From assembly GCA_041397365.1 (NCBI GenBank), contig JAWKWT010000001.1:1-64000 (forward strand): a stretch of DNA of 64,000 bases, in the 5' to 3' direction. The number at the start of each line of letters is the position of its first letter. The stretch's first letter is position 1. The notes beneath the pieces are model-generated. The model searched no databases, was not told where the DNA came from, and was given only the letters and a program-made list of their open reading frames with translations. A program made the translations under genes and the position numbers. Of this stretch, positions 37,585-46,838 are shown piece after piece. Origin of the DNA: P52-10 sp041397365. GTDB lineage: Bacteria; Pseudomonadota; Alphaproteobacteria; Rhizobiales; Xanthobacteraceae.

Positions 37585-38178
37585 GTGTCGAATATGTCTG
37601 TCCATAAGCCAAAATTTAAGAATATCCCTGAGCGAACACAGGACGCTTTCGTTCAGCACCACTTACCATATGAACTCTGGATGATGCGCGAGTGCTTAGC
37701 AGCCGCGCGGAAGGGAGCGCTGTCTCGCTTTCAGCAGAATTTACAAGTGGAAGGTTTCGCATTGCATGCCCGCAACCTTATTGAATTCCTGAAGAACGGA
37801 GATGCTTGCGGTTTCAATCCAGCCGATTTCACCACCAACGCATTCTCCGTGAACCGGACATTCATCCGTCAAACGTTGGTGGATATGATCAACGAACAAA
37901 TTTCGCATCTCAGTTCGGACCGAACCGAAAATCAGAACGAAAAATTCGATGAACCACAGTGGTTGGAAACAGCCGACGCCATCGAGAAGGAGTTCAAGCG
38001 CTGGACCGACAATCTCATCCCGGACTGGGCCGTCAAATGGGCAGGCCGAGAACGCATGGACGAAGCCGCAACGCTTGAATTCAACATAGAGGGACATTTT
38101 GGTGGTGCTTGCACCGCACCTACTTTTTCATCAAGCCAAGTGACAGGCCCGACTGGACCCGCGCCTCCAAATGACTAA
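37585..38178 (+). CDS. Moron-like protein, 197 aa, HEPN/abortive-infection-like pattern
   Basis: It lies on the plus strand inside the minus-strand tail operon, so it has its own promoter, and is visibly AT-richer than the tail genes. The GTG start at 37585 is supported by AGGG about 7 bp upstream; ATG 37594 is an alternative. The segment QHHLPYELWMMRECLAAARK, then VEGFALHARNLIEFLKNGDA, resembles bacterial proteins with a helical HARxLIEF motif, suggestive of HEPN-type folds used in phage exclusion. The C-terminal 25 residues are low-complexity. Position and strand are typical of a lysogenic-conversion gene. Function is not established. Confidence 0.6.
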   Translation: MSNMSVHKPKFKNIPERTQDAFVQHHLPYELWMMRECLAAARKGALSRFQQNLQVEGFALHARNLIEFLKNGDACGFNPADFTTNAFSVNRTFIRQTLVDMINEQISHLSSDRTENQNEKFDEPQWLETADAIEKEFKRWTDNLIPDWAVKWAGRERMDEAATLEFNIEGHFGGACTAPTFSSSQVTGPTGPAPPND

Positions 38179-38302
38179 ACAGGCAAGATCTGATTGGATG
38201 CCACTGCGCCTCACAATACCGCTGACTAAGTGCGACGAATTTGGTGAGGATGTTGGCTTCGCAAGACTTGCCGGCAAGCACTGCGAAAGCAACTGGTCTA
38301 CT

Positions 38303-38740
38303 TTAGCTACCATCCGCAATGCCGGGCATTCGGAACGCGTGCCGCAGTTTCGCCCGCCACCACGGCGAGAAGCCGTGCTCGACCACCTTGCCGGCCTCTC
38401 GGTAGCAATGGATCAACCCGCGTCCCGGCGTGACATAGGCGCAATGATGTGCCGGTCCCTTGCCGGCGCCGAACAACAGGATGTCACCGGCCAGTGCATC
38501 AGATTGTTCGATCTCCTGGCAACGCTCCTTGAAGCCGAGATACATGCGAGGTTCGGCGCGATAGAGGTGCCAGGTCTCCGGATAGTCGAGTGGGATCGCG
38601 ATCTCCCCGACAAACGGCTGGGCGACGCCGCGGACGAAGCCGATGCAGTCGCAGCCGACGCCTTTGAGCGACGCCTGGTGATGCCAGGGCGTGCCGAGCC
38701 AGCTGCGCGCCTCGGCGATAACTTCCTCCCGCGTAAACAT
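38303..38740 (-). CDS. NlpC/P60-family phage cell-wall peptidase
   Basis: A 145-aa peptidase of the RcGTA gp14 type. The catalytic cysteine is in GVGCDCIGFVRG (about residue 30), and the His is in AHHCAYVTPGRGLIHCY (about 97-98). The enzyme cleaves peptide stems of peptidoglycan during tail penetration. The length matches the family. It starts exactly where the DUF2163 gene ends and is third in the DUF2460-DUF2163-NlpC-TIM order. About 120 bp upstream of its end, the plus-strand moron genes intervene. Confidence 0.92.
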   Translation of the reverse strand: MFTREEVIAEARSWLGTPWHHQASLKGVGCDCIGFVRGVAQPFVGEIAIPLDYPETWHLYRAEPRMYLGFKERCQEIEQSDALAGDILLFGAGKGPAHHCAYVTPGRGLIHCYREAGKVVEHGFSPWWRAKLRHAFRMPGIADGS

Positions 38741-39579
38741 CAGCTCTTGATTGGATAGGAGAACACCTTGTCGTTGCCTGGGATGTGCGGCTCGCCGCGG
38801 AAATTCAGGATGTTCCCGAAGCGTGCGTGACAGGTTTCCGGAGTCTTGTCGCAGCCGGCGACGAGCCGCACCTGGTCGCCGATCACAATGGGGCGCGGCA
38901 TCGGCGTGAACAGCTGGATCGATTGTCCGTTGTGCTGAAGCACTTCGGTGGCGGCGCCCGCGTTCGCGCCTGTCAGGAACGTGCAGACGCCGAAGGTGTA
39001 GAAGCCCGTCGGTCGCGCCGTCGGCACCGTGAAGGTATCGCCACTCGACGCGGCGGAAATCGCAAGCTCATCGGTCAGCGGCCCGAGTACGACCTTGCAC
39101 TCGTCACTGCCGAGATCGGTGCGGCAGAGCCGCGAGTAGAGCTTGCCCGCAACCTGCTGGAGACGATTTGCGATGCCGCGGATTTCGGCGGAGAAGCGGT
39201 TGTCGGCGCGTTTGACCTCGCCGAGCCATCCCCGGCGAAGGAGCACGCGTCCTTGTGACAAGTCGGCCCAGTTGACGAGGAAGATGTCGATTCTGGCGCC
39301 GTCAAACAGGCCGGCGGTCAGGTCCTCGGCCTTGAGCGCGTCGTCATCGAGGAAGCCATCAACATCGAGGTTGTCGACCGACAGGTCTGAGCCCGACTTG
39401 ATGGCGCTCGGCAGGAAGCCCGTCGCGGCGACATAGGCCACGCCGTCGATGACGAGGTTGCGGTCATGATCGGTGAAGCCGCGCACCCAGCCATCGGTCC
39501 GTTCCAGGCGCCAGCAGGACGCAAGCGTCGTCACCTCGCCCGCGATGTGCGTGGCGAGCTCGCCGGACAGGTTCTTCAT
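38740..39579 (-). CDS. DUF2163 tail protein (GTA gp13-like)
   Basis: A 279-aa protein. The ATG at 39579 is chosen because the start overlaps the upstream DUF2460 stop (ATGA) and matches the family start MKNLSGELATHIAGEVTTLA. DUF2163 features include the WRLERTDGWVRGFTDHD segment and C-terminal cysteines (CRTDLGSDEC, GCDKTPETCHARF) that in RcGTA bind an iron-sulphur cluster in the hub. It forms part of the tail tip with DUF2460, NlpC/P60 and the TIM-barrel protein. Confidence 0.92.
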   Translation of the reverse strand: MKNLSGELATHIAGEVTTLASCWRLERTDGWVRGFTDHDRNLVIDGVAYVAATGFLPSAIKSGSDLSVDNLDVDGFLDDDALKAEDLTAGLFDGARIDIFLVNWADLSQGRVLLRRGWLGEVKRADNRFSAEIRGIANRLQQVAGKLYSRLCRTDLGSDECKVVLGPLTDELAISAASSGDTFTVPTARPTGFYTFGVCTFLTGANAGAATEVLQHNGQSIQLFTPMPRPIVIGDQVRLVAGCDKTPETCHARFGNILNFRGEPHIPGNDKVFSYPIKS

Positions 39580-40169
39580 GGTGAGGATCGGATTTCGGTG
39601 AGCGCGATCGAGGAAACTTGCTGGATGTGATAGGCGACCGCGACCACCGGAAGGTGATCGGTGTCGAAGCGCACCGGCACATCGAACAGGAAATCGGCAT
39701 AGGGCTGGGCGGCAGGCGCCGAGGCGAAGGTGACGATGCCGGTCAGGTGGTCGACATCCACCGAGACTGGGTTGCCGTTCACGCGCACAACGACTGTACC
39801 GGTCTCGGGCTTGGTGATGGTGCGTTGATCGGCCGAGGGCCCGGAGGCGTATTGCTTGGCCAGCTGCCATACGAGCGGGTCGGCAGTCGCCGAGAGTGGC
39901 TGGGCCTCCGCTTCAAAGTCGTTCCAGTCCCGAAATCGGAAGCCGTAGGCGCGGCCCTTGCGGGCGCGGAAGAAGGCGATCACCTCGGCCATCTGCTCGC
40001 GGGTGCGGATACCGGTCGAGATGTCGTACTTGGCGCGCGCCGCTGACCAGTTGATGTTGCGCTGCTCGAAGCCCGAAGCGACCGCGATGATGTCGGTCGA
40101 GAACTCCGGTCCGCCAGTTGCACCGCGCGCCACGGCGTCAGGAAACCGCACGTCGTGGAACCCGGTCAC
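39576..40169 (-). CDS. DUF2460 tail protein (GTA gp12-like distal tail protein)
   Basis: A 197-aa protein starting MTGFHDVRFPDAVARGATGG, a family hallmark, followed by RNINWSAARAKYDISTGIRT and the GRAYGFRFRDWNDF motif. It corresponds to the distal tail protein joining tube and hub. It overlaps its neighbours on both sides by 4 bp (tape measure stop upstream, DUF2163 start downstream), as in a tightly coupled tail operon. The length is usual. Confidence 0.93.
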   Translation of the reverse strand: MTGFHDVRFPDAVARGATGGPEFSTDIIAVASGFEQRNINWSAARAKYDISTGIRTREQMAEVIAFFRARKGRAYGFRFRDWNDFEAEAQPLSATADPLVWQLAKQYASGPSADQRTITKPETGTVVVRVNGNPVSVDVDHLTGIVTFASAPAAQPYADFLFDVPVRFDTDHLPVVAVAYHIQQVSSIALTEIRSSP

Positions 40170-43100
40170 AGGTTGCGCTCCGCCCGCCGCAGCGCCGCGG
40201 CCATGTCGGCGGTGATTTGGCTTTGGGCCCGACGGAACGAGGCGGCATCGGGCGTCGTCACCGCAAAGTTGAGAACGATTGGCGCAGCTTTCGTGCCGCG
40301 CTGATAGGCAGCGGCCTCGGCGCGATTGAGGACGCGCTCGCCGCGCTGGAGGATCGCCGGCACTTCGTCGGGCGACAGGAACGCGCCGTCATGCAGCCGC
40401 GGCGCGTGGCGGAAGACCTGGGCCGGCGCCCAGTGCGGCGTGCCATCGACGCCGACGACCCCGCCCTCGTGGAACTTGAAGCCGAACAGGCCGCCGAGGA
40501 CACCACCGACATTGTTGAGCGTCGTGAGGTTCGTCCCGAACAGGAAGTTCTTGAGCGGGTTCAAAACCGCAAGCTTGAGGATTTCCTTTTCGATGTCGGC
40601 GAGCGCCGCACGGCCGGCGTCCGCCCAGGACTTCCAGTCGGTTTTGCCCTGCGCGATCAGGTTGGCGAAGTGGTTGAACGTGGTATCGGTCATACTCTGC
40701 AGGGACTGCATTGCTCCCTGTGAGCGCGCAAGCTCCTGGTTCAGGCGCTCGATGAAGCCGGCATTGGCAAGGATCGCTTGACCTTCGGCGCTCGCAAGTT
40801 CGATGCCCTTTTGCCGCAACTGCTGCTCGGCTTGCAGCTGGGCGATGATGATCGCGCGCTGCGACTCGCTCGTGCCGACCAGTTCGATCTGCTTCTGCAG
40901 CAGCTCGATCTGGTTCTTCTGGCCCTCAACTGTCTGGAGCGCCGCGGCACGCGCCTGCTCGCCATGAAGGCGCGCATAGGCGCCACGCAACGCATCGATC
41001 ACGCGGGCCAGCGTACCTTTCGCGTCGCCTTCGGCCAGCGCCTGCGCAATGATGAGCGGGCGGAGCGCCTGCTCGACCTGCATCAAGCGTTGCGCCTGCT
41101 CGCTTGAGATCGTGCCCGCCGCGACGGCGTCGTTGAGCTTCCGCTGAGCGGTGGCTTCGGCGGTGAGGTCAGTGGCGGATTTAGCTGATTGTGCCGCCTG
41201 CTCGGCGATCTGCTCACGGAGCAGCTCGCGGGCGCGTGTTTCGACATCGACGCCGTTCTGCACGGCCTCGGTGAGCGCCTTGCGGCGGACTTCCGCCTGT
41301 TGGGCCGCCGCCGCGCCTTTGAGCCAGGCATCGGCCAAGCCCAGCGTCGCCCGGGTGTTGACCTCAACCACGCGCGATTGGTCGATATGCGCCTGCGTCG
41401 CCTCGGCGCGCGCCTTGGTGCCGGCCCGCGTAATGTCGGCTTCGGCAATGGCGACCGGAATGGCCTGCCCGGCAAGTTCCAGTCGGCGCCGCTCCTCTGC
41501 AATGGCCGCTTTCTGGGCCGGGGTCTTGGCCTGGAGCGCCTGGATTTCCAGTTCATCAAGGCGACGGGCCTTTTCGGCCGGATCAAGCCAGGTGCGGATC
41601 GCGCGCGTAACCGCATCATAGGCGGTCTCGACTTGCTTGAGATCGGCGACCTTCTGCCGGACCAGAGGATCATCGAGCGCGGAGCGGAGTTGCGCCTGGC
41701 GGGCCTTGAGCGTCTGCAGCTCGTCGAAGCCGGGCGTGAGATCGCGCGCTACCGTGCCGGCGCGGACCGAGAGCTCGTTGGCTCTCGCTTCCTTCGCCCG
41801 GACTTCAATATTGGCGAGCTTCGCCTCGATCTTGGCGATCTCGGCGTCGACCTCGACCAGCATCCGCGTGTTGAAGTTGCGGGCCTGGGCCGCGAAGCGG
41901 GTCGGCGGGTTCTCGATCAGCGCCTGGAGGCGCGCGCGTTCCTGCTGAAGCTCCTTCAGCCGCTCGTCGATCGGCGCTCCGTCGAGCGCCCGCGAAATCG
42001 CCCGGCCCATCGCGTCATAGGCGTTGGACGCCATCCGCCCAACGAAATCCCAGGCGCGGCCAAGCGCAGTCGTTGCCTCGGATGCGTTGACCAGGCTGCC
42101 TTTCAGCGCATCGAGCAGGACGCGCTGCGCGCCGGTGCGGTCGTTGTGGTCGGCGAGCGTGCGGACGTATTGCCGCGTCCGATCATCGAGGAAATTGAGC
42201 TTCTCGTTGAGCGAGTCCGCTCCCCGGATCGGGTCGGCGAACGCGCCGGCAAGCTCTTTAGTCGCGGTCGCGACATCGGTGCCGGTCGTTGCGGCGTAGT
42301 TTTTGACGACCTTGATCAGACCTTCAAAGTTGGAGACTGCAATCCTGCCGGTCCGGAGGAATGCGGCCTCCATTTCGCGGGCGGCAGCGACCGAGACGTT
42401 GCCGGCGGAGGCGGACTGCTCGGCAATCCGCTCGATCTGGCCGACGGCGACGCCAGCTGCCCGGCCGGTGCCGGCGAGCGCGACCTCAAGCTCCTTCTGG
42501 GACTCGATGTAGCGGTAATAGGAATAGCCAACCGCGGCGCCGAGCGCCGCGATGCCTCCTACAATCGCCACCGTCGGCGAAATCAGGCTGGTCAGGCCTT
42601 GCCAAACGCCGCGCAGGATTCCGCTCACGCCTGCGCCGGGACCGAAGATCTGGGCGATCTGCGACCCCTGCTGCATCAGCACCATCAGGGGCCGTTGGCC
42701 GCTCGCAAGCGACACGACCACGTCGTTGAGCTGATAGCTGAGGTTGACCAGCTGATTGGAGGTCAGCTTGCCGGTGGCGCTGATCGCTCCCAGTGCTTTC
42801 GCGGTGCCATCGTATCGCGCTTGCGCCAGCGCATGTGCCGCCGCTTGCTCGGTGGCGGTGATCGCGCCCGCCTTGAACAGCGCATTGGCCTCGCCGATCT
42901 CGGCATTAAGCCTCGCCTGCGCGGCGCCAAGGGGATCGATCTGGGCGCGCAGCGCCGCGGTGCGGGCTGCGAGGTCGTCCGCGGCCCTCGCAGCCTCTTC
43001 AAATACTGCGGCAGAGTCCCGCGCGGATTTGGAAGGTCCGGTTCCGACGCCGAGGGCAGTATTGAAGCCGCGTTGCGCCTGGTCGGCTGCGGCTGCCTGT

Positions 43101-43286
43101 TTGGCGGCCTGGGCCAGCCGTTGCAGCCGCTGCGCCTCCCTGTCGGCCGCGGCACCTGCCGCATCCATCGAGGTAGCGACGCCGCCGGAACGCGTCCTGT
43201 CCAGCCTTACCAACTTCGTCGAAAGCGCGCTTGACCTCCGCCTTGCCCTCGACGCCGAGGCGGATCGAGACCTGTGTGGTGCTCAT
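40166..43286 (-). CDS. Tail tape measure protein, apparent frameshift near the N-terminus
   Basis: About 1040 aa. The true start is ATG 43286 (MSTTQVSIRLGVEGKAEVKR), overlapping the stop of the upstream gene. That frame leads to GKAGQDAF near 43195, where sense switches to the frame that runs intact to 40166 (ATSMDAAGAAADREAQRLQR). A single extra base at about 43176-43192 explains it. The protein has long Ala/Gln/Arg-rich coiled coils, a hydrophobic patch near residue 185-245 (WQGLTSLISPTVAIVGGIAA) and the family's C-terminal FHEGGVVG and FLSPDEVPAILQRGE motifs. It sets tail length and helps DNA passage. The long frame also opens at 43213. Confidence 0.88.
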
Positions 43287-43936
43287 TCAGAATCGCGGGC
43301 GTAAGCGCGGATGATGATCGGTTCGATTTCGGGGAGGACTTCGACCAGGACTGTATTGAGCGCACCCATCGCGTCGGCGAGCATCAGCACCGCTCCGAAA
43401 TCGAGCGCGTAGACGCCGCCCATGACGGCGCGCACCTGTCCGGCCGCACGCTGGAGCACGGCCCAGGCGGCAATGGCGACGGGTGTCCGTGGCGCGTGCT
43501 CGATGTAGGGACAATTTGGGCAGGTAGAGGAACAGGCCTTGCAGTAGCCATCGCCCCCGCCGAAGTGCCATTCAGCGAGAGCGATCAGGCGTTTTTCCGC
43601 GTCCTGAATCAGTGCCGGGCCAACATAGAGGCGGTCGATCGCATCGAACAATGACCAGATTTCAAGTGCCGCATCGATGTTCTCTTTGTTTGGCTCGACC
43701 GGCTTCCCCTCTGCATCTCCGATTCCTTCCCATGCGGAGATGCCCGAGTGCGCGAGCGATCGTGTGAAGGCGACGCCCGCCTTCACCATGGAATCCCCGC
43801 CGCCGGCGCGGAGCACGTCGGCCGCGGCGGTGCGCGCCGACAGGATTGCGGCAACCGTGATCGGTCGAAATTGCATCCGGACGCCAGGAAGCATGTCGAG
43901 CCAGAACGGCTCGCGATCAAACGCGAGTTTGAGCAT
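43283..43936 (-). CDS. Phage protein in tail-assembly-chaperone position, 217 aa
   Basis: Start ATG 43936 (MLKLAFDREPFWLDMLPGVR). It lies between tail tube and tape measure genes and overlaps the latter by 4 bp, the place occupied by tail assembly chaperones in siphophages. The middle is helical. A cysteine cluster (CKACSSTCPNCPY near residue 130) suggests metal binding, which is unusual for chaperones. The sequence upstream of 43936 in this frame belongs to the tail tube gene read out of phase. The call is positional. Confidence 0.6.
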   Translation of the reverse strand: MLKLAFDREPFWLDMLPGVRMQFRPITVAAILSARTAAADVLRAGGGDSMVKAGVAFTRSLAHSGISAWEGIGDAEGKPVEPNKENIDAALEIWSLFDAIDRLYVGPALIQDAEKRLIALAEWHFGGGDGYCKACSSTCPNCPYIEHAPRTPVAIAAWAVLQRAAGQVRAVMGGVYALDFGAVLMLADAMGALNTVLVEVLPEIEPIIIRAYARDSE

Positions 43937-43959
43937 CGGAACCTCTCGAAGTGATGGGG

Positions 43960-44901
43960 TTAGTAAGCCGACACGTCGTTGACGAGCGCCGCGGTCAGCG
44001 TCTTCTGCAACGTCGGATCCTCGGCCGCCTGGAATGCAAATGCCGCCTGAATGCCGCCGGGCCCGGTGATCCGGCTGCTTCGGCTTCGGCAGGTAGACCT
44101 CGTGCACGGTGAAAGGAGCGACTTGTCCTCGTCGATCTCCCATCCGAAGGACAGTTCGCATGCGGTGCCGGCGACCGCCTGGTCAAGCAGCACCGTATCG
44201 GCGAAGCGAATGTTCACGGTGCCGGTCACGCTGACCATTGCAGGGTCGGAATCCTCGATCCGACCGTCCGGGCGGATGACCTCGACCTTGTCGAGATTGT
44301 TGGAATAGGTGAGCTCCGCAGAGACGATCTGCCCGAGCGCGGTGCCATTGCGCTTGATCTCGCCCATGAACTGGGAGAAGCGCTCGATCACGGCTTCGGT
44401 CGGGCTCCCGGCAGCCGACGAAGCCGCCTTGGTCTCGCCCTGCGCGATTAGGCTCATGGTGGCGTTGAGGAGGCCCGAGCGCTGCAGCTGGATTTTCATG
44501 GAGTTGGCGCGCACCCCGAAGTTCATGCCGAAGCTCGGGACTTCCGGCATGCCGATCTCGATCGCCATGGAGGGCAGCGTGAGCGCGCCGGACACGAACG
44601 TGTGGGTGAAGACGCCTGTGTCCTCGACCGAGGTCGGTGCGCCAAGGAGAAGCTTCAGCCAGTAGCCGAAGTTACGCAGATCGACGGGGATGACAACGTC
44701 GCCCTCATTGTTGACGACGTCGCGGCTCGGCGGCAGCGGCTCCCGGCCGTAACCGAGCAGATCGCTCGCGATCAGGTTCTGCTCGTCACCGAGCGCCGAA
44801 GAGACGAAGGGCAGCTTCTTGTAGCCGGCGACCGGCGGCGTGCCATAGGTCGTCTCGAATGCCGCAGCCATGACGGCGTTGGCGCCGCGTGCGCGTGCCA
44901 T
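43960..44901 (-). CDS. Phage tail tube protein, with a locally frameshifted segment
   Basis: A 313-aa protein starting MARARGANAVMAAAFETTYG, the start of the tail-tube proteins of this phage group. The body is beta-rich. Near residues 263-280 the frame reads SPCTRSTCRSRSSRI, which is unlike the protein, while the neighbouring frame there reads FTVHEVYLPKPKQP, the expected strand. A one-base loss in the A3 run 44112-44114 and a one-base gain near 44069-44074 would restore it; the two shifts cancel, so the ends stay in frame. The protein forms the stacked tube of the tail. Confidence 0.8.
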   Translation of the reverse strand: MARARGANAVMAAAFETTYGTPPVAGYKKLPFVSSALGDEQNLIASDLLGYGREPLPPSRDVVNNEGDVVIPVDLRNFGYWLKLLLGAPTSVEDTGVFTHTFVSGALTLPSMAIEIGMPEVPSFGMNFGVRANSMKIQLQRSGLLNATMSLIAQGETKAASSAAGSPTEAVIERFSQFMGEIKRNGTALGQIVSAELTYSNNLDKVEVIRPDGRIEDSDPAMVSVTGTVNIRFADTVLLDQAVAGTACELSFGWEIDEDKSLLSPCTRSTCRSRSSRITGPGGIQAAFAFQAAEDPTLQKTLTAALVNDVSAY

Positions 44902-44926
44902 GGGATTCTCCTGATCGTGATTGAGT

Positions 44927-45361
44927 TCAGTTCAGTGGATCGGGTGTGCCGTAGACGGCGACAATCGCGGCATCGGCCCACCGGCCGGCACGCGCGCCCG
45001 CGGTTTCGACGTCGTCCGTTGAAGGCGCCTGCGCCTCTATGAAGTCGCATAAACCGCCGAGCGTGCGGTCGCCAGACACCGCCACGCCGATCGCGCCAAG
45101 CATCCCGTCGAGCACCTGCTCGGGCGACTGCGAAGACGTCTCGTAGGCGGCAAGCTCGATCGGGATGCGATGGCTATAGACGTAGACGAGCGGCGATAAC
45201 ATCACCTCAGGCTCGCCTGGATCGCCATCGCGAATGACGACGAGACCACCGGGCGGAATTCGCTCGGGCTTTGCCAGGTTGCGCCTCACGTCGGCATTGG
45301 GCAGCGCAGATGACAGTAGAGACTTGATCGCGTCGAGCACCTGCTCGCGCTTGCTGCTCAC
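44927..45361 (-). CDS. Tail terminator / minor tail protein (gpU-like)
   Basis: A 144-aa protein starting with GTG (read as Met: SSKREQVLDAIKSLLSSALP), overlapping the stop of the upstream 27-aa gene (GTGA). The RIPPGGLVVIRDGDPGEPEV region and position between DUF6441 and tail tube genes fit the tail-terminator family, sometimes mislabelled acyl-CoA transferase in databases. It caps tube growth. The assignment relies on position and general pattern. Confidence 0.65.
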   Translation of the reverse strand: MSSKREQVLDAIKSLLSSALPNADVRRNLAKPERIPPGGLVVIRDGDPGEPEVMLSPLVYVYSHRIPIELAAYETSSQSPEQVLDGMLGAIGVAVSGDRTLGGLCDFIEAQAPSTDDVETAGARAGRWADAAIVAVYGTPDPLN

Positions 45362-45441
45362 GGCGCAAGTCCCACGGTGACGGATAGTATGAAGGCGAAC
45401 GATAGAACCGTCAGGACCATCGCGATCAGCCGATCAATCAT
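45358..45441 (-). CDS. 27-aa hydrophobic peptide
   Basis: ATG at 45441, sequence MIDRLIAMVLTVLSFAFILS then VTVGLAP. It is one hydrophobic helix, likely membrane-inserted. It overlaps the DUF6441 stop (ATGA, 45438-45441) and the tail terminator start (GTGA), so it is translationally coupled on both sides, which argues that it is real despite its size. Function unknown. Confidence 0.5.
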   Translation of the reverse strand: MIDRLIAMVLTVLSFAFILSVTVGLAP

Positions 45442-46100
45442 GTCGATCTCCAGCGACTGGCGATGATGCCCGGCACGCGGTCGGCCCATCGCTGGGCGGC
45501 ACTCGCGATATCGAAGCGCTTCTTGAGCGTCACCTGCGGCACAAGCAGAAAGACAACCACGGTCGAGCGGCCTGCGAGCCGGGTGTATGTGGCGCCGCTG
45601 CGCGTGCGGCCGGTATTGGCGCGCGCAAGGCCGCGTTTGGTAAGCCGCGCATTGTCGGCAACAAGCAGCGACGGCCCACCGCGGCGATAGACGAAGCGCA
45701 GCCGCATCCCGGTGCGCCGCTCCCAGCCTCCGGGCGTGATCCGCTTCATGCCGCCGGTGGCGCTGATGCCTTTCACACCGGCCGCCGCCGTCGGAATGGC
45801 GAGCCAGAAGCCACGCTGCGATCGGATCGTCACCCCGCGATCAAACGCATCGATGATATTCGGGGCTTTCGACCAGACGAATGACGCGGCCTCGAGACTG
45901 GCCGCTCCCTCCGGATACGCCCTGCCACGCCAGGTGTTGGCGAGACGCTGACCCAGTCCGGCATCGACCACGTCGGAGCGCAGCTCACCTTTCAGCCCGT
46001 CCGTCACCTCGCGCATGCCAGCCGTCACCGAGCGCGCGGCGGCTCCCTCGACCTCGCTTAAGCCCTTGGCGAAATCATCGGTCTTGATCGAAAATCGCAT
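45438..46100 (-). CDS. DUF6441-like minor tail protein
   Basis: A 220-aa protein starting at ATG 46100 (MRFSIKTDDFAKGLSEVEGA). It is basic, with a helical N-terminus and a beta-rich middle (GMRLRFVYRRGGPSLLVADN). It occupies the gpZ-like head-tail connection slot between the head-tail protein and tail terminator. The longer open frame upstream overlaps the next gene and is not used. The family name is given from recognition of the pattern. Confidence 0.7.
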   Translation of the reverse strand: MRFSIKTDDFAKGLSEVEGAAARSVTAGMREVTDGLKGELRSDVVDAGLGQRLANTWRGRAYPEGAASLEAASFVWSKAPNIIDAFDRGVTIRSQRGFWLAIPTAAAGVKGISATGGMKRITPGGWERRTGMRLRFVYRRGGPSLLVADNARLTKRGLARANTGRTRSGATYTRLAGRSTVVVFLLVPQVTLKKRFDIASAAQRWADRVPGIIASRWRST

Positions 46101-46104
46101 CGGC

Positions 46105-46422
46105 TCAGTCCTGCAGAGATGCCTCGCAGGTCCAGACCAGCCGCTCGGCGTCGATGGTGGGCGTGGCGATAACCGCGAAGGTCTCGCCTTCGATTTCGAC
46201 GGTGTCCCCGGACGCCGGATTCGCCACCTCCGCTCGGCGCACATCGATCAGGACGGTCGGCATGATCGCCCGGCTGTCGCCGAAGCCGACGACTTGGTCC
46301 GGCCGCTTGCGGATGACGCGGACGGTCGTTCCGTCACCGGTCCCGCCGAAACGCCAGAGAGCGTCACGGGCAAGCGCCGGATCGGAAAAAAGCGTATCGA
46401 TCGCAGCCGCGAACGCCGTCAT
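46105..46422 (-). CDS. Head-tail joining-like protein, 105 aa
   Basis: ATG at 46422 (MTAFAAAIDTLFSDPALARD). The protein ends in a beta-rich part, IEGETFAVIATPTIDAERLV, as in small stopper or head-tail adaptor proteins. It lies between the DUF2190 gene (5-bp gap) and the DUF6441 gene (4-bp gap). It likely completes the head-tail connector. Position is the main evidence. Confidence 0.65.
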   Translation of the reverse strand: MTAFAAAIDTLFSDPALARDALWRFGGTGDGTTVRVIRKRPDQVVGFGDSRAIMPTVLIDVRRAEVANPASGDTVEIEGETFAVIATPTIDAERLVWTCEASLQD

Positions 46423-46427
46423 TGCAA

Positions 46428-46763
46428 TCAGAAGCTCGCATTGAGCCGAACACGGCCAATGGTTTCGCCGGCACCGCTGCCCACGGCCTCGATCGCAACA
46501 CCGATCAGCGTGTTGCTGGTCGTCGTCTTGGTCGTCTCCTTGGCGGTGTTGTCCCAATAGATTTTGTCGCCAACGGCCCACGCTTGGGAGCCGACCTTCT
46601 TGAGATCGAACACGCCGACGAGCGCGGCCTCGATCGCCTCGCCGTTCAAAGCGGCGCCGGTGGCGACGCCGAAGATCGAGCCGACGAGCAAGCCGTCGCC
46701 GGAATCGACGTCGTAGGGTGCCGTGAGCGGGATAGTATTGCCGGGTTGAACGTAGTTTTTCAT
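46428..46763 (-). CDS. DUF2190 capsid decoration-type protein
   Basis: A 111-aa protein starting MKNYVQPGNTIPLTAPYDVD, with GDGLLVGSIFGVATGAA and VGDKIYWDNTAKE, the DUF2190 signature. Members (often misannotated RecA/RadA) follow the major capsid gene and are thought to be capsid stabilising or fibre proteins. It is directly downstream of the capsid gene, as usual. Confidence 0.9.
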   Translation of the reverse strand: MKNYVQPGNTIPLTAPYDVDSGDGLLVGSIFGVATGAALNGEAIEAALVGVFDLKKVGSQAWAVGDKIYWDNTAKETTKTTTSNTLIGVAIEAVGSGAGETIGRVRLNASF

Positions 46764-46838
46764 GGCAGATGGTCCTTCTGAAACGACGAAGGGCGGCCGA
46801 AGCCGCCCGTTTCGTCAGTCCACGATAAGGGTTTGAGT

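Noticed and set aside
41189..43234. 681-codon plus-strand open frame
   Set aside because: Antisense of the tape measure gene; its length comes from high GC and lack of stops, with no domain or plausible start.
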